A stretch of DNA of 64,000 nucleotides from Hippopus hippopus. Lineage: Eukaryota > Mollusca > Bivalvia > Cardiida > Cardiidae. Shown piece after piece: positions 42,301 to 49,865 of the stretch. The stretch spans positions 14,101,859 through 14,165,858 of the forward strand of contig OX328099.1 in the NCBI GenBank assembly GCA_946811185.2, read 5' to 3'. Below the pieces are notes generated by a model that was given only the letters and a program-made list of their open reading frames with translations, had not been told where the DNA came from and searched no databases. The position numbers and the translations under genes are program-made. How positions within the stretch are numbered: position 1 is the first letter of the stretch; each line of letters starts with the position of its first letter.

Positions 42301-42435
42301 TTTGAATTTGGGCAAGCCTTAAAACTATGTGGTTTGGTAAAGGGTTATTTGTGTCTTATTTCATTTCTAAAAATCTGTTGGTGTGAAGTTTGAAATAAAA
42401 TTTACCAGGATTGTTAATAAAATCCAAACAGCCAT
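30147..42435 (-). CDS. ZP-domain transmembrane protein, complete, 10 coding exons
   Basis: ZP modules polymerise into extracellular filaments after cleavage from a membrane anchor. Exons (minus): 42435-42406, 41113-41080, 39588-39320, 38323-38303, 37196-37066, 34342-34179, 33358-33253, 31793-31601, 31117-31027, 30337-30147 (TAG). Phases are 0, 1, 0, 0, 2, 1, 2, 0 and 1; 1230 nt, 409 aa. Residues 1-17 form a signal peptide (MAVWILLTIL, cleavage after AQA). ZP-N (about 22-170) carries CSKNSD, FNIRLTEG and several N-glycosylation sites. ZP-C follows, with YPLIGNDGC and VDFCSGVYEVDQRC. ARRKRS (322-327) is a furin-type site just after the last cysteine, as in classical ZP proteins. WLIGLTGGVSTLLVFVVAIA starts the membrane span (about 355-380), followed by a Ser/Arg-rich tail. 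The specific orthologue is not identifiable. An untranslated first exon must precede 42435 because the ATG directly follows an acceptor. Confidence 0.88.
30375..30551 (+). mobile_element. Family A MITE in ZP intron 9
   Basis: TTAACCCTTTATCAAATG to TTTGGTAAAGGGTTAA; centre GCTGGTGACTAC damaged and right half replaced by the reverse-arm type. It begins 38 bp upstream of the exon 10 acceptor in gene orientation. Confidence 0.8.
30555..30880 (+). mobile_element. tRNA-derived SINE, full length
   Basis: Head GCCTGGTAGCTCAATCAG (A-box) and GGTCACAAGTTCAAATCCT (B-box), body GTGGCCTGGAAAGAGTG, CTCCAGGAAAGGCATG, GTGCACTGGCC, and tail GTGTTAAACGTCAAACACC. The body is the same as that of the minus-strand SINEs at 29697, 45826, 49160, 57310 and 60925. 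Confidence 0.85.
31027..31117 (-). CDS. ZP gene exon 9: last ZP cysteine and furin site
   Basis: Phase 0 in, one base out. Encodes YCLSNARRKRSVAPEPR and the spacer to the membrane. The dibasic cluster sits eight codons into the exon. Confidence 0.88.
31140..31342 (+). mobile_element. Family A MITE
   Basis: TTAACTCATTATTACACAAT start; hairpin degenerate (AATACTGTTAACTATATAT); right end GTGAGGTTAATTAA. Confidence 0.78.
31448..31560 (-). repeat. Family A half copy
   Basis: CTTTAACAAACATTAAATTT to GCAGATGACATTTCAAATG; hairpin absent. Confidence 0.6.
31864..31995 (-). repeat. Family A half copy
   Basis: GCTTCACCAGACAACAAAG through GGCTTTTGAAAACAC; central hairpin absent. Confidence 0.6.
32067..32300 (-). 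mobile_element. Family A MITE
   Basis: TAATCCTTTACCAAATGAC to GTGGTAAAAAGGTTAA; hairpin perfect except centre GGTCGGCAGC. Confidence 0.88.
32536..32994 (-). mobile_element. Family A MITE interrupted by family B
   Basis: TATCCTTTACCAGATAAC and GCATTTGCAGACAATATAA are separated from GTGGCTCAAATGATG (32868) and CATCTGGTAAAGAGCTAA by the family B element at 32604-32839. Confidence 0.78.
32604..32839 (-). mobile_element. Family B MITE nested in family A
   Basis: GGGCAATGCTCTGGC start; reverse-orientation order of blocks (CATTCATACCAAGC first, hairpin near the right end); core GACCCAGGTAAATCTGCC / GCAGGCTGACATGGGTC. Confidence 0.8.
33507..33820. repeat. Family C repeats, two adjoining
   Basis: TTAACCCATCGGCTGCTAGG and AGATCACACTGCACAGAATG with the dyad partner CAGTCTGATCTTGGATC; then a second partial copy from about 33715 (GGAACTTTTGCAGACAGC). 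Confidence 0.65.
33865..34095 (+). mobile_element. Family A MITE in ZP intron 6
   Basis: TTAACCCTTTACCATACAAT to TTTGGTTAAGAGTTGAA; extra bases at the dyad centre (GGTAATTTAACC). Confidence 0.9.
34435..34657 (+). mobile_element. Family A MITE
   Basis: CACAGAACAATCCCAAG start, centre damaged (GGTAGCCAACACTG), end ATGTAAAGAGTTA. Confidence 0.82.
34735..34912 (-). repeat. Family A MITE, degenerate
   Basis: AAATGTGGCTCAAATGATGG and GTAGAAAACATTGCTGC are clear; palindrome nearly lost. Confidence 0.7.
35195..36180. repeat. Irregular repeat array, eight units
   Basis: AAGCCCCCTTTTTCCATG or close variants occur near 35205, 35278, 35342, 35518, 35652, 35805, 35990 and 36137, several followed by GGCATTTCATGAAATA and preceded by a TCCATAATGAAAATATAC-type leader. 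Spacing is irregular (about 64-185 bp), so it looks like a cluster of related diverged elements rather than a clean satellite. Confidence 0.75.
36300..36545 (+). repeat. GGACGGAC-rich mollusc repeat terminus
   Basis: GGACGGACGGACAGACGG tract, then CTCTGCCTTCGGTGGGGGATA, whose reverse resembles the 22850 element (GGCTGAAGGCAGAGGGACA). Confidence 0.55.
36535..36640. repeat. Family C repeat, partial
   Basis: AGTGGACAGTGCAGATC and GTGCAGTTTGATCTTGATCC form the family's dyad. Confidence 0.6.
36640..36777 (-). mobile_element. Family A MITE, 5'-truncated
   Basis: Starts within GTAGAAAACATTGTGGGG; end TTGGGTTAAGGTTTA. Confidence 0.78.
36845..37020 (+). mobile_element. Family A MITE, diverged
   Basis: Hairpin AAAATGCTAGTACCCAGCATT and right end TTTGGTAAATTTTT; ends about 45 bp from the ZP exon 5 donor. 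Confidence 0.78.
37221..37395 (+). mobile_element. Family A MITE, 3'-truncated
   Basis: TTAACCCTTTAACAAACAGG start, 25 bp from the ZP exon 5 acceptor; stops after CTTCTGCAAGTGC. Confidence 0.82.
37530..37768 (+). mobile_element. Family B MITE
   Basis: AATGCTCTGTGAAAAGGGG, core ATGTCAGCCAGTGCATTC, GGATCCATAATAATG, right end CCAGAACACAGCTCA. Confidence 0.88.
37799..38010 (-). mobile_element. Family A MITE, pair (1)
   Basis: TTAACTCTTTACCAGGTGAC to GATAAGAGATTAA. Confidence 0.85.
38007..38237 (-). mobile_element. Family A MITE, pair (2)
   Basis: Shares TTAA with the previous copy; hairpin perfect (about 38123-38172); right end TTTGGTAAAGAGTTAA, 66 bp from the ZP microexon. Confidence 0.9.
38238..38798. 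other. ZP intron 3 sequence
   Basis: Apart from the microexon this is unique AT-rich intron with ATATAT/CATGTA-type low-complexity patches. Confidence 0.4.
38303..38323 (-). CDS. ZP gene 21-nt microexon
   Basis: Acceptor CAG then ACC ACT TTA CAA GGA CAA AGG (TTLQGQR), phase 0 at both ends, donor GTTGGT. The alternative donor GTATTC four bases further changes the frame and brings a stop into the next exon, so the 21-nt form is required. In the paralogue (57662) the equivalent codons are continuous with the following exon. Confidence 0.75.
38799..39025 (+). mobile_element. Family A MITE
   Basis: TTAATCCTTTACTAAACAAT to TGGAAAAGAGTTAA; centre GCTGGTTACCAGC intact. Confidence 0.88.
39101..39219. 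mobile_element. Family B MITE, internally deleted
   Basis: Both ends intact (TGAGCCATGCTCTG / CCAGAGCACAGCTCA) but only the hairpin remains between them, the whole right body being deleted; about 119 bp. Confidence 0.88.
39627..39843 (+). mobile_element. Family A MITE, hairpin centre deleted
   Basis: TTAACCCTTTGCCTAAC start; GGAGAAAATGCTCCTTTTTCC shows the CTGGTAACCAG centre removed. Immediately preceded by a family E end (TATTCACCAACCATTCTAAT). Confidence 0.82.
39835..40250 (+). mobile_element. Non-LTR retrotransposon (LINE) 3' remnant
   Basis: Reading RIGKAKDTFSSLSKIWKS, IWLRNKDKIVYVQCE and METW resembles the post-reverse-transcriptase region of many LINEs (RI.KA...F..L..IW.S; K..IY......LLYG.ETW). 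It is followed by a frame-shifted GRPALTWRRN, the usual GRP..TWRR motif. TATGGGAGAAGAGGA and an AGTAAGTAAGTAA tail close it. Broken by stops and frameshifts. Confidence 0.65.
40489..40695 (+). mobile_element. Family A MITE
   Basis: TTAAATCTTTACCACACAAT to TTTGGTAATTGGTTAA; hairpin partly deleted (GAAAATACTTTCTTC). Confidence 0.83.
40706..40910 (-). mobile_element. Family A MITE, diverged
   Basis: CTCTATCAGAACACAAAATT to TATGGTAAAGATTTA; centre GTGCTGGTAACCAATA. Confidence 0.78.
41437..41763 (-). mobile_element. Family A MITE with internal duplication
   Basis: Left half occurs twice: AAATTAAATGTGGCTCTAAC (41499) and AAATATAAATGTGGCCCAAAC (41596), each followed by GAAAACATTxTGGGAAAAGG; right end AGGTAGAGGGTTTA. 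Probably a partial tandem duplication or two fused copies. Confidence 0.82.
41762..41953 (-). mobile_element. Family A MITE, diverged
   Basis: ACCAGACAATAAAATTTATG to AATAATGAGTTGA; one hairpin arm missing. Confidence 0.75.
42155..42349 (+). mobile_element. Family A MITE, 5'-truncated
   Basis: GGAGCCTTCTGTAAACATG, hairpin AGAAATGCTGGTAACCAGT, end TTTGGTAAAGGGTTA; about 57 bp downstream of the ZP exon 1 donor in gene orientation. Confidence 0.8.
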
Positions 42436-42439
42436 CTGC

Positions 42440-44148
42440 AAAAAAAAAAAGAGAGGAAAAAAAATTAGAACTAGAAATTTGGGAGTATTTAGTTTATAAT
42501 TAAAAATAAAAAAAAAATCTTTTTTAACAGCAAAAAACTTGCTATATATCCATTGTATTGTGTGCTCAGAATGTTCAACATGTATATGGTAGGCCTACTC
42601 AGCAGATGTATACATACATGTATATCTTACAAAGCCATATATCCTTTTACTGAACAAAAGAACCTATATTTTGATATTGTTTAACAAATATAGAACCTAC
42701 ATGTACCTGAAAATGTAGTAAAAGGTGGATCGGTTTGTAATTCACTATCCATTTTCAGCTCAGTTCACAATTTCTGAGGCTAGCCATCTGACTGGCAGGA
42801 GCTGAACAGTGAGCAGAGAATCAGATGGCTAACTATTAGATCTAGATAATCTTTGAAATTTTATTAACATTTAGAATGGCAGGTGAAAACAAATTAGATC
42901 TATTAAGACACTATGGCTATGAAGTGGCTGAAAGCCACATTCAGTAATATACGCGGCAGGATGACAGCTTTTTTCTTACCAAAATAGATCTGTCACAGTA
43001 GGCTATTCTGCAATGAGGAATCTTGATATAGGCCTATGGGACGATTGCCGAACATTTTCTAGTAGATCTAATCCTAAATTCGTGGATCTGCTTTCCTTGA
43101 CCTTCACTATGCCATCCTCGACTTTGGATGTAGATGTCCATAGTGGAAGTGTGTAGACCAAGATCAGCCTCCAGGCTACATTATAAGTGCTGTCCACTGC
43201 ATCATTATCTTAACCCTACGCTTCTCTGGCAGATCTTTTGATTCAAGTTATAGAATCACAATAAAACTCTAGCTTAATTTCATTTAACTTTAAAAACATC
43301 TGTTTTAGTGATAGATCACATCTAATCAAGAAATAAATCTGGTAAATTATGATGCGTTATAAAGTCGTCTGCATAGCGGAATAAAGGCGGCAAATTCTGC
43401 ATCGGTACTTGTGACCGATTATCGCGCGTATGAAACGAATTGTCAATCTAAATGAGGGGACCAGCAGAAGTGCACTTTTTTTTCATAACCCAATGTAAAA
43501 TAAGAGCCGGAAAGGAATTAACCAAATGAAACTGAGCCCAAGAAGGCTTTTTCTGCATTAGCTTCAATAAGCTGCCACAGTATTTCATGTGTGAATTAGG
43601 ACATTATTAATTTGATGTAGAAGGAAATGAGAAAAAGAATTCAAATTTTGTACCCCCAACCAATATTGGAGGGGTACCCATCGCCTAGTAGCCACGTTTC
43701 CCCTGAGGTTTACTTTCGCTTAGCTGCCACAGTATTTACAAGTAAAGGGTAAAAATTTATTCTAAACAAAAAAAAAAAAAAAAAAGGGGGGGGGTGGAAA
43801 TTAGAGATTTGTATAGAAATGTCATAAAACGTGAAACTGCCATTAGATCTAGGCTTGCAAATGGAGTGGTGGCTTTTTTCAGAACTATTTTCATGTATAA
43901 AAGAGTACAATGTACATTAATGTAGAAGAAACTAAGGAAAAGAGTTGAATTTCGGATCCCAACATGTTTGAATGGGAAACCTTTTTACGGAAGGCCAGCC
44001 CTCCCTAAGGCATCTGCTGTATTTGTAATGTCTGTTTCAAAAGGCCTCTCGGACCAAAAGAAAAAATGATTAAAAATGCTACCCAAATAATAATTTTAGA
44101 TGGGCTACCTTCGCCTGGTAGCCAACCTGCTCTTGAGGCATATGCTAT
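42440..44148. other. ZP gene 5' flank, no gene recognised
   Basis: Should contain the non-coding first exon and promoter of the minus-strand ZP gene, not located. A pair of similar stretches (GTACCCATCGCCTAGTAGCC at 43674 and GCTACCTTCGCCTGGTAGCC at 44105) marks an unclassified dispersed repeat. Homopolymers at 43769-43797. Confidence 0.45.
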
Positions 44149-44175
44149 GTATGAGTCATACCCTGTGAAAAAGTC

Positions 44176-45181
44176 GTCCGGAAAGTAAGGTAACACTTTT
44201 GTAGTTATAATATGGCTTTTAATTTCAGATGAAGAAATAAAAATATATACACATGTATATAAAATATGTAAGTTTTTTGTTCGATAATTTCATTCAATTT
44301 TCATTACATTACACAATTTCATACAGATTTCAAATCAGATGTACAATTTTGTCATTGGCGTCATTTTAGTAATTAGTGACGTTTTCAGTGTGACGGCCTG
44401 TTGCGCTCTTTCCACGCCATAAACGCAAGAGGAAATTTTCAATCACTTTAGCACACATTCCAAATATCAATCGTTTTAACATTTAATAATCTTTTACAAG
44501 AAGTCTGTGCTGTCTGGCTTGGGACTGTGGACCGTTGACTTCAAATAACCCCAAATGAAGAAGTCGGACGGGTTGAGGTCAGAATTGTACGCAGGCCACA
44601 GTATTCAGCAACACCGGATAGCCTATTGATATTACCCGATCACCGAACATGTCTAATAAAAAGGTCTATCACAGTAGTAGATGTGTGTGCCGTAGCACCA
44701 CCCTGTAAAAAGCACGTGTTTTGCGCTGTAGAGGGCTCCCTTTCAAGAGCGGGAAGAAACTTTTCTAAAAGCGATAGGTAGCGCTCGGAACTAACAATCG
44801 TGTCGTTTAAGACATATGGCCCAATAACACAATGACATGACATTGTGCACCATACAGTTAGCTTTTCACTGAACAGCGCTCTCTGTCAGACAGTGAAGTT
44901 ATTCATATGTCCAAAACCGCATATTTCATTTATAAACATGTCCAGACAACAGGAAGTGAGAGAACGTCATTCATTACTAAAATGACGCCAATGACGGAAA
45001 GTACAAGTTTCTGATTTGAAATTTGTATTAAAGTGCGTAACATTGTGAAAATTAAACGAAATTATCACACAAAAAACTTACATATGTTATAAACATGTAC
45101 ATGTTCATATTATTTTCATATCTTCACCTAAACTAAAGCCATATTTTAAGTGTACAAAAGTGTAACCTTACTTTCCGGACA
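44176..45181 (-). mobile_element. Mariner-like element with about 250-bp inverted repeats
   Basis: GTCCGGAAAGTAAGGTAACAC at the left is inverted at the right end (GTAACCTTACTTTCCGGAC). Pairing continues inward for about 200-250 bp, e.g. ATTGGCGTCATTTTAGTAAT against ATTACTAAAATGACGCCAAT. The middle holds a transposase remnant only, so this is a non-autonomous derivative. Confidence 0.85.
44490..44875 (-). pseudogene. Mariner-like transposase C-terminal fragment
   Basis: Minus-strand frames read GPYVLNDTIVSSERYLSLLE, EREPSTAQNTCFLQGGATAH and, after a stop, LNPSDFFIWGYLKSTVHSPK (approximate boundary). These match the catalytic C-terminal half of mariner-type DDE/DDD transposases, where FLQDGA is usual; here the aspartate reads G. 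Stops and missing N-terminus make it inactive. Confidence 0.75.
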
Positions 45182-45430
45182 CCCTGTACTTGCCAAAAGT
45201 ATCCATTCATGTTGACCAGCCTGTGCATTTCGGGCAGGCTGACATGGGTCAACACTTTTTGCTATTGGAAAATGTTTTGCATGTTAAAGGACCATTCTTC
45301 CTTGTGATTCAGTCGGTTTCAGACTAAATGGATTCATGCAATGCGACGACATGCTTGATATGTATAATGCGTTACGAAGATACATTAAAACTCCTTTTCC
45401 CAGGGCATCTCTCTTTTGTGATACGTACAT

Positions 45431-45651
45431 GAGCCATGCTCTGTGAAAAGGGGGCTTAATGCATCTACAAAAAGTATCAACCAGGCTGACATGGGTCGAA
45501 ACTTTTTGCTCTTGGTCAATTTTCTGCATGTCAAAGGACCAGTGTACTTCATGATTCAGTCCATTTTAAGGATTCGTAATTATGTGACGACGTGCTTGGT
45601 ATCATGGATCACAGAGATGCATTAAGCCCCCTTTTGTTAGAGTGTGACTCA
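45431..45651 (+). mobile_element. Family B MITE
   Basis: Both ends present (TGAGCCATGCTCTG / TTAGAGTGTGACTCA); half of the hairpin deleted (CAACCAGGCTGACATGGG). Confidence 0.9.
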
Positions 45652-45825
45652 TTTGTTTGAGAAGGCCTACAGGGTCAAAACCCTCTCTCTTACTGCATAT
45701 CTTTCAGCTCATACGTATTTGAATACATGTATAGCCCCGTAACTGCAATCTGTTCTGTCCATAATTTCTCGGAAAGTAATGCAACTCTCTTCCCGGCGAC
45801 GGCGTCAATCACGTATGATCGATTG

Positions 45826-46066
45826 ACTGAATACTGTTTAACGCCGTTTTCAACATTTTTTCAGTGTATCGCGGCGGCCTGTGCACCTATCCATGCTTTC
45901 ATGGTGTTACTTTTACCAGTACTACGCACAATATTCTTTTCAAGCCACTGGCTGCTTTCCCACATAACCATCGTCGAAACAATGTTCAGCGGTGAGAGAG
46001 GAATTAATTCTGTCGCAATCCTCGGAAAGAAATTGGCCGAGCCGGGAAGCGAACGTTATTGCTCAA
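45826..46066 (-). mobile_element. tRNA-SINE, minus strand
   Basis: TTTAACGCCGTTTTCAAC tail end, GTGCACCTATCCATGC, CCACTGGCTGCTTTCCC, TCCTCGGAAAGAAATTGGCC and start of the head (GAGCCGGGAAGCGAACG). The remaining tRNA-like head is lost. Confidence 0.8.
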
Positions 46067-46074
46067 AATGACAG

Positions 46075-46984
46075 AATGATATGATCGAAAGCATTCACAC
46101 TCGTGACGGCTTACTTAGAAGAAGAAGAAGAAGAAAAAAAAAAAAAATAACTGTGCATATGACACCCTAAAATTTCCTATCATTTTCGATCGAAGCGACC
46201 AGTATTTGTGCTAGGGAAACTGCGATAATAACGTTCCAGACCCATTTTTTCCCGCAAGTTTTTCTGGCCGCAATTCGAAATAGACTATTACACGTAATGT
46301 TGCAGACCGGGGTCTACGAATTTTCAAGACAGTTCTTACGCAATCAAAAGCGTCTTGACACCACGTCCGGTGCGGACGCTTACACTCATGGTTCGAAACA
46401 CATCAAGACCCGAACGGCTGGTCCAAGTTGGCGAAATGAAACACAAATATTTGTTTTTATTGTTTTGTAAAATGTTTCGTTTATTAAAGAAATATTTTGA
46501 TTTGTATCTCGTGAAGTAAATGTATAAAAAATTCTACAATATCGTAAATGTTGAAAATACATACCTTGAAATTTAGGGTCCGTAGTGTAACATATGCAAT
46601 GGGAGCTCGTCACGCCTGGCTCCCTCCAAGTTGGCAAAATAATATCTTCAGTCAACCGAAATATTTTGACGAAACTTACAGTAAATACTTGTTGACACTG
46701 ACTCGCTTGGCAAATCAAGAACGTCGTAATTTCAGTATTAAAGAGGAATTCAACACTTTTGTCACGCCTGGGTGCAAAAAGAAACGAAACCACCCAAAGT
46801 CATTCAAGCAATGCACTATCCAACCGAGTACGCCCAGATTTTTATGCTTGCTCTCCTTCTTGCTAAAGTTAATGTACCGGAATAATTGAAATAGAAATTT
46901 GCCGAATATTGTCTACTTCAACTGCCTCGCTTTATAAACTTAAGTAATAATAATGATATATGCATAGTAATTCCTGCAAAGTTT
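46075..46984. other. Low-repeat interval, no assignable gene
   Basis: Includes a GAA/A-rich run (46120-46147). On the minus strand a frame open for about 135 codons (46793-46386) contains splice-like GTAAGT and GTATGT sites and two copies of CCAGGCGTGAC; no protein family is recognised. It could hold non-coding upstream exons of the minus-strand ZP gene. Confidence 0.35.
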
Positions 46985-47122
46985 CTACATGGAGAGCAAC
47001 AACAGAAAAGCCAACAAAACAATTAACATTATTAACAGGAGGACTGCAGCGAGCCCAATCTGGATGCCCTTCTGAACTAGTGGTATAATGTCGGCTGCTT
47101 TGTTCAACCATTCAACAGTTAT
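46985..47122 (-). CDS. Orphan terminal exon encoding a C-terminal membrane segment
   Basis: After an acceptor CAG (47125-47123) a 46-codon frame reads ITVEWLNKAADIIPLVQKG, then IQIGLAAVLLLIMLIVLLAF and LLLLSM before TAG. It has the form of a last exon: short amphipathic lead, about 22-residue hydrophobic span, no tail. It would enter in phase 0. No upstream exon was found before the repeats at 47128-49590, and I cannot name the gene. Confidence 0.4.
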   Translation of the reverse strand: MTVEWLNKAADIIPLVQKGIQIGLAAVLLLIMLIVLLAFLLLLSM

Positions 47123-47127
47123 CTGCA

Positions 47128-47347
47128 AATAGAACTACAAAATTCTAGACTGGTCCAAATTGAAAGCATTTGCAGACGACAAATTATATGTTGCACATAT
47201 TATGCAATCTGTCTTTGAAAGGGTAGAAAATACTGTGGGAAAAGGAGAAAATGCTGATTACTAGTTTAATCTCCCTTTCCCATAATCTTTTACAAAATCC
47301 TTTTCCATGGGGTTGTAAAAAATAGGGATTGGGCGGTAAAGAGTTAA
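47128..47347 (-). mobile_element. Family A MITE
   Basis: AGAACTACAAAATTCTAGAC to GGCGGTAAAGAGTTAA; centre GCTGATTACTAG damaged. Confidence 0.85.
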
Positions 47348-47560
47348 TTCTTCAGCAAAAAATTTCGACTTAGGTCGGCCTGCGCGGACTGCGCAGGCCG
47401 ACCTAAGTCGAAACTTCTTGCCAAATGGTCAAGTTTCTCAAGTGTCAAAGGACCATTTTACCTTATTATTCAGTCGGGCTTTGGACAAAATGGATCCATA
47501 TTATGAACTTCTTGCTTGGTGTAATGCATTGCGAAAATGTATTACCAGAGTGCCGCCCAA
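47348..47560 (+). mobile_element. Family B MITE with strong hairpin
   Basis: CGACTTAGGTCGGCCTGCGC and its complement form a near-perfect about 24-bp arm hairpin at 47367-47415. GGATCCATATTATGAAC and a degenerate right end ACCAGAGTGCCGCCC follow. Confidence 0.85.
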
Positions 47561-47697
47561 ACATATAGTCTGCATTATAACATTTCCATGAAAAGGAGGA
47601 TTTATGCATCCGCAAAAAGTATCGACCCATGTCAGTCTGCGCAGGCTGACATGGGTCAAAGCTTTTTTTTTTCTATTTGTCAATTTTTATGCATATA

Positions 47698-49062
47698 TAC
47701 TGAACCAAAAAAGAAACTTCCCCTGTGTTTAAGTGCAGATATACACAAATATGAAAATCAGGATTGCCTGGCAACGTTGGCGCATAGAACGGATAAGTGT
47801 ATTGATTTCGGCTTGTGGAATGTTGTTCCATTCCTGAATTAAGGCTTGTCTTAGCTGAATGACGTTTGACGGTGGAATAGGGCGACGTCTAACACGCTGG
47901 TCCAAATTATCCCAAAGGTGTTCAATGGGATTCAGATTAGGGCTTTTGGCAGGCCAGTCATTAATAAATGCAATGTTATTCGCCCTGAGGAAATTCACAT
48001 TGTCCCTAGCTGTATGGCTTGTGGCATTATCATGCTGAAAAAGAGTGATATTGGCATTATTTTGAAACAGTGGGATAACGTGTCTCGCAAGAATTTCATC
48101 TCAGTAGCGTTGGGCATTTAAATTCCCTTCGATAACGACGAGATTAGTGCGAAAGCCATGTGCAATGCCCGCCCAGACCAAGACAGAACCCCCACCCCCA
48201 AAACGATCTCGTTCAAGTACGCAACAGTCGGCATAACGTTCATTTCTCCTACGGTATACTCGAACCCTGCCATCACCTCGATGAATGGAAAACCTCGACT
48301 CATCAGAGAAAAGAACACTATTCCATTGTTGTCTAAGCCAGCGTTGGTGTGTACGTGCCCAATTAACACGATTTACGCGGTGACGTCGCGTCAAAACACA
48401 ACCAACGTATGGACGACGTGCACGTAGCCCACCCTCGCGCAAGCGATTGCGCACAGTTTGGGCAGATATACGGTTGTTATGTGTACCAGGGGTGTTAGCA
48501 GCAGTGGCTGTGGCAGTTTGGAAGCGATTGCGCAGGTGGGTGTTCCGAATATAGCGGTCTTGGCAGTGCGTCGTGACGCGAGGACGTCCACTACGTGGTC
48601 GATCTTCCGTACGCCCTGTTGCTTGAAAACGTTGCCTAAGGTGTCGAATAGCACGAGTAGAACATCCAGTATTCATAGCAACAGCATTCATCGTCATACC
48701 AGCATTAAGCATGCCAATGGCACGTTCGCGTAAATTTTGCGGAATTCTAGGCATATCAAAAATAAAGAAAACTAAAAAGAATTTAATTTTTTTCAACGTC
48801 TTTTTCTTATTGACATAAAAGTCTATAAAATTAGACTGAAAGGTTTCAAAAAATGTACACGAATTATACTGGTCCGTGCATGCACGTGAAAATCGCTTTC
48901 AGAGGGTTTCTTCTGCAAAATGCTTTCAATCGAGTTAAAATTTGTTTTATCGGACACATAATCGTTCGCCCGAATATATGTAGGTCATCTGACATTTTGA
49001 TTTTTTTAAATAAAGTTGCATTTGCACTTAAACACAGGGGAAGTTTCTTGTTTGGTTCAGTA
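47698..49062 (-). mobile_element. Tc1/mariner-superfamily transposon, copy 2
   Basis: Same ends as copy 1 (TACTGAACC ... GGTTCAGTA) with flanking TA at 47696-47697 and 49063-49064. 1365 bp; relative to copy 1 it lacks about 175 bp after the transposase (the segment matching about 1317-1490 of copy 1). Inverted relative to copy 1 and much better preserved. Confidence 0.94.
47729..48754 (-). pseudogene. Tc1-like transposase, one internal stop
   Basis: Open from MPRIPQNLRERAIGMLNAG (48754) through the bipartite DNA-binding region (CSTRAIRHLRQRF, RSGRPRVTT), FSDESRFSIH (first D) and GSVLVWAGI to a TGA at 48103-48101. It then resumes in the same frame with DEIL, HDNATSHTARD (second D), DWPAKSPNLNPIEHLWD (E) and on to MRQRCQA. 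The stop sits at a CGA/TGA-type position. The C-terminal codons are replaced by read-through into element sequence because of the 3' deletion. Spacing of the last two catalytic residues is 35 by hand count. Confidence 0.88.
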
Positions 49063-49160
49063 TAAATACAAGGACCATTCAGTCTCATGAGGATCTCATT
49101 CAGTAGGATATTAGACAAGAGGATTTTATGAATCCATAATTATATGATGACTTGCTTGGT

Positions 49161-49495
49161 ATTGATTGATTGATAGATTGCATGGTGTTTAGTGTTGTTT
49201 TTAACATTTTATTTCAATCATATCGCGGCGACTAGTGTACCTATCCATGCTTTCCTGGAGTTTCTTTTACCAGTATTCCGCACAATATTCTTCCAGTACT
49301 AGTACACCGCACAATATTCTTTCCAAGCCACTGGCTACTTTCAAACATAACCAACGTCGAAACAATGATCAGCGGTGACAGAGGAATGAATCCTGTCGCA
49401 ATGACTATCAACGGTCCTCGGAAAGATATTGGCCGAGCCGGGGATCGAACCGGCGACCTGTAATTTACCGACTGAGCTACCAGGGCTCGGCTGCA
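49161..49495 (-). mobile_element. tRNA-SINE, minus strand, nested in family B
   Basis: Full body plus tRNA-like head: on the minus strand TGGTAGCTCAGTCGG (A-box) and CGCCGGTTCGATCCCCGG (B-box). A short internal duplication (CCGCACAATATTCTT twice, 49278 and 49308). TGATTGATTGATAG repeat at the tail end. Confidence 0.88.
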
Positions 49496-49559
49496 TGGTA
49501 TAATGTATTGCTAAATTGCATTAAACCCCCTTTCCCCAGAGCGCCGCCCAATCATATAG

Positions 49560-49865
49560 TCTGCATGGTAACATTTCTAGAGATGTACCGATCTTATTTT
49601 CTTCTAGTTAAACGTACTGCACACAATTCTTCAGTAATAAAGATTTAGACTATATCGCTTATTATTGAATATTTTATGCTATCGTTCACCCAGTACTTCA
49701 TTAAAAAAGAAATCTGCAGGCAACTTTGAAAAAGTCGCTTTAAAATATTGAACCTCAATTCGGAAAATAAGGTTTATCACTTGACTGTGAAACAATTTTT
49801 GCATGCAGAAATATCGCTTATTATTACGAATTTCACCTTTTGCCTGAATGTTTAAAAAAAAAACG
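49560..49865. other. Intergenic, nothing recognised
   Basis: AT-rich sequence without repeat or coding signature. Confidence 0.4.

Larger units (their letters stand above)
44149..45420 (+). mobile_element. Family B MITE split by a mariner-like element
   Basis: Left end TGAGTCATACCCTGTGAAAA and the continuation CCAAAAGTATCCATTCATG (45193), core CAGCCTGTGCATTTCGGG, and right end CCCAGGGCATCTCTC flank the insert at 44176-45181. Confidence 0.8.
47580..49550 (+). mobile_element. Family B MITE carrying Tc1 and SINE insertions
   Basis: Segments ATGAAAAGGAGGATTTATG to TGTCAATTTTTATGCA (to 47695), AAATACAAGGACCATTCAG to GATGACTTGCTTGGTA (49064-49160) and TAATGTATTGCTAAATTGC to CCCAGAGCGCCGCC (49500-49550) reconstitute one family B order. 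Core GACCCATGTCAGTCTGCGC. Confidence 0.83.
47551..49590. repeat. Tandemly duplicated family B unit with flank
   Basis: GCCGCCCAAACATATAGTC plus TGCATTATAACATTTC at 47551 recurs at 49540 as GCCGCCCAATCATATAGTC plus TGCATGGTAACATTTC. Each lies directly after a family B right end, so a family B element with about 35 bp of flank was duplicated head to tail. The second unit later received the Tc1 and SINE insertions. Confidence 0.7.

Noticed and set aside
46386..46793. 135-codon minus-strand open frame
   Set aside because: No family signature, odd composition, and internal splice-like sites; kept only as part of a low-repeat interval.
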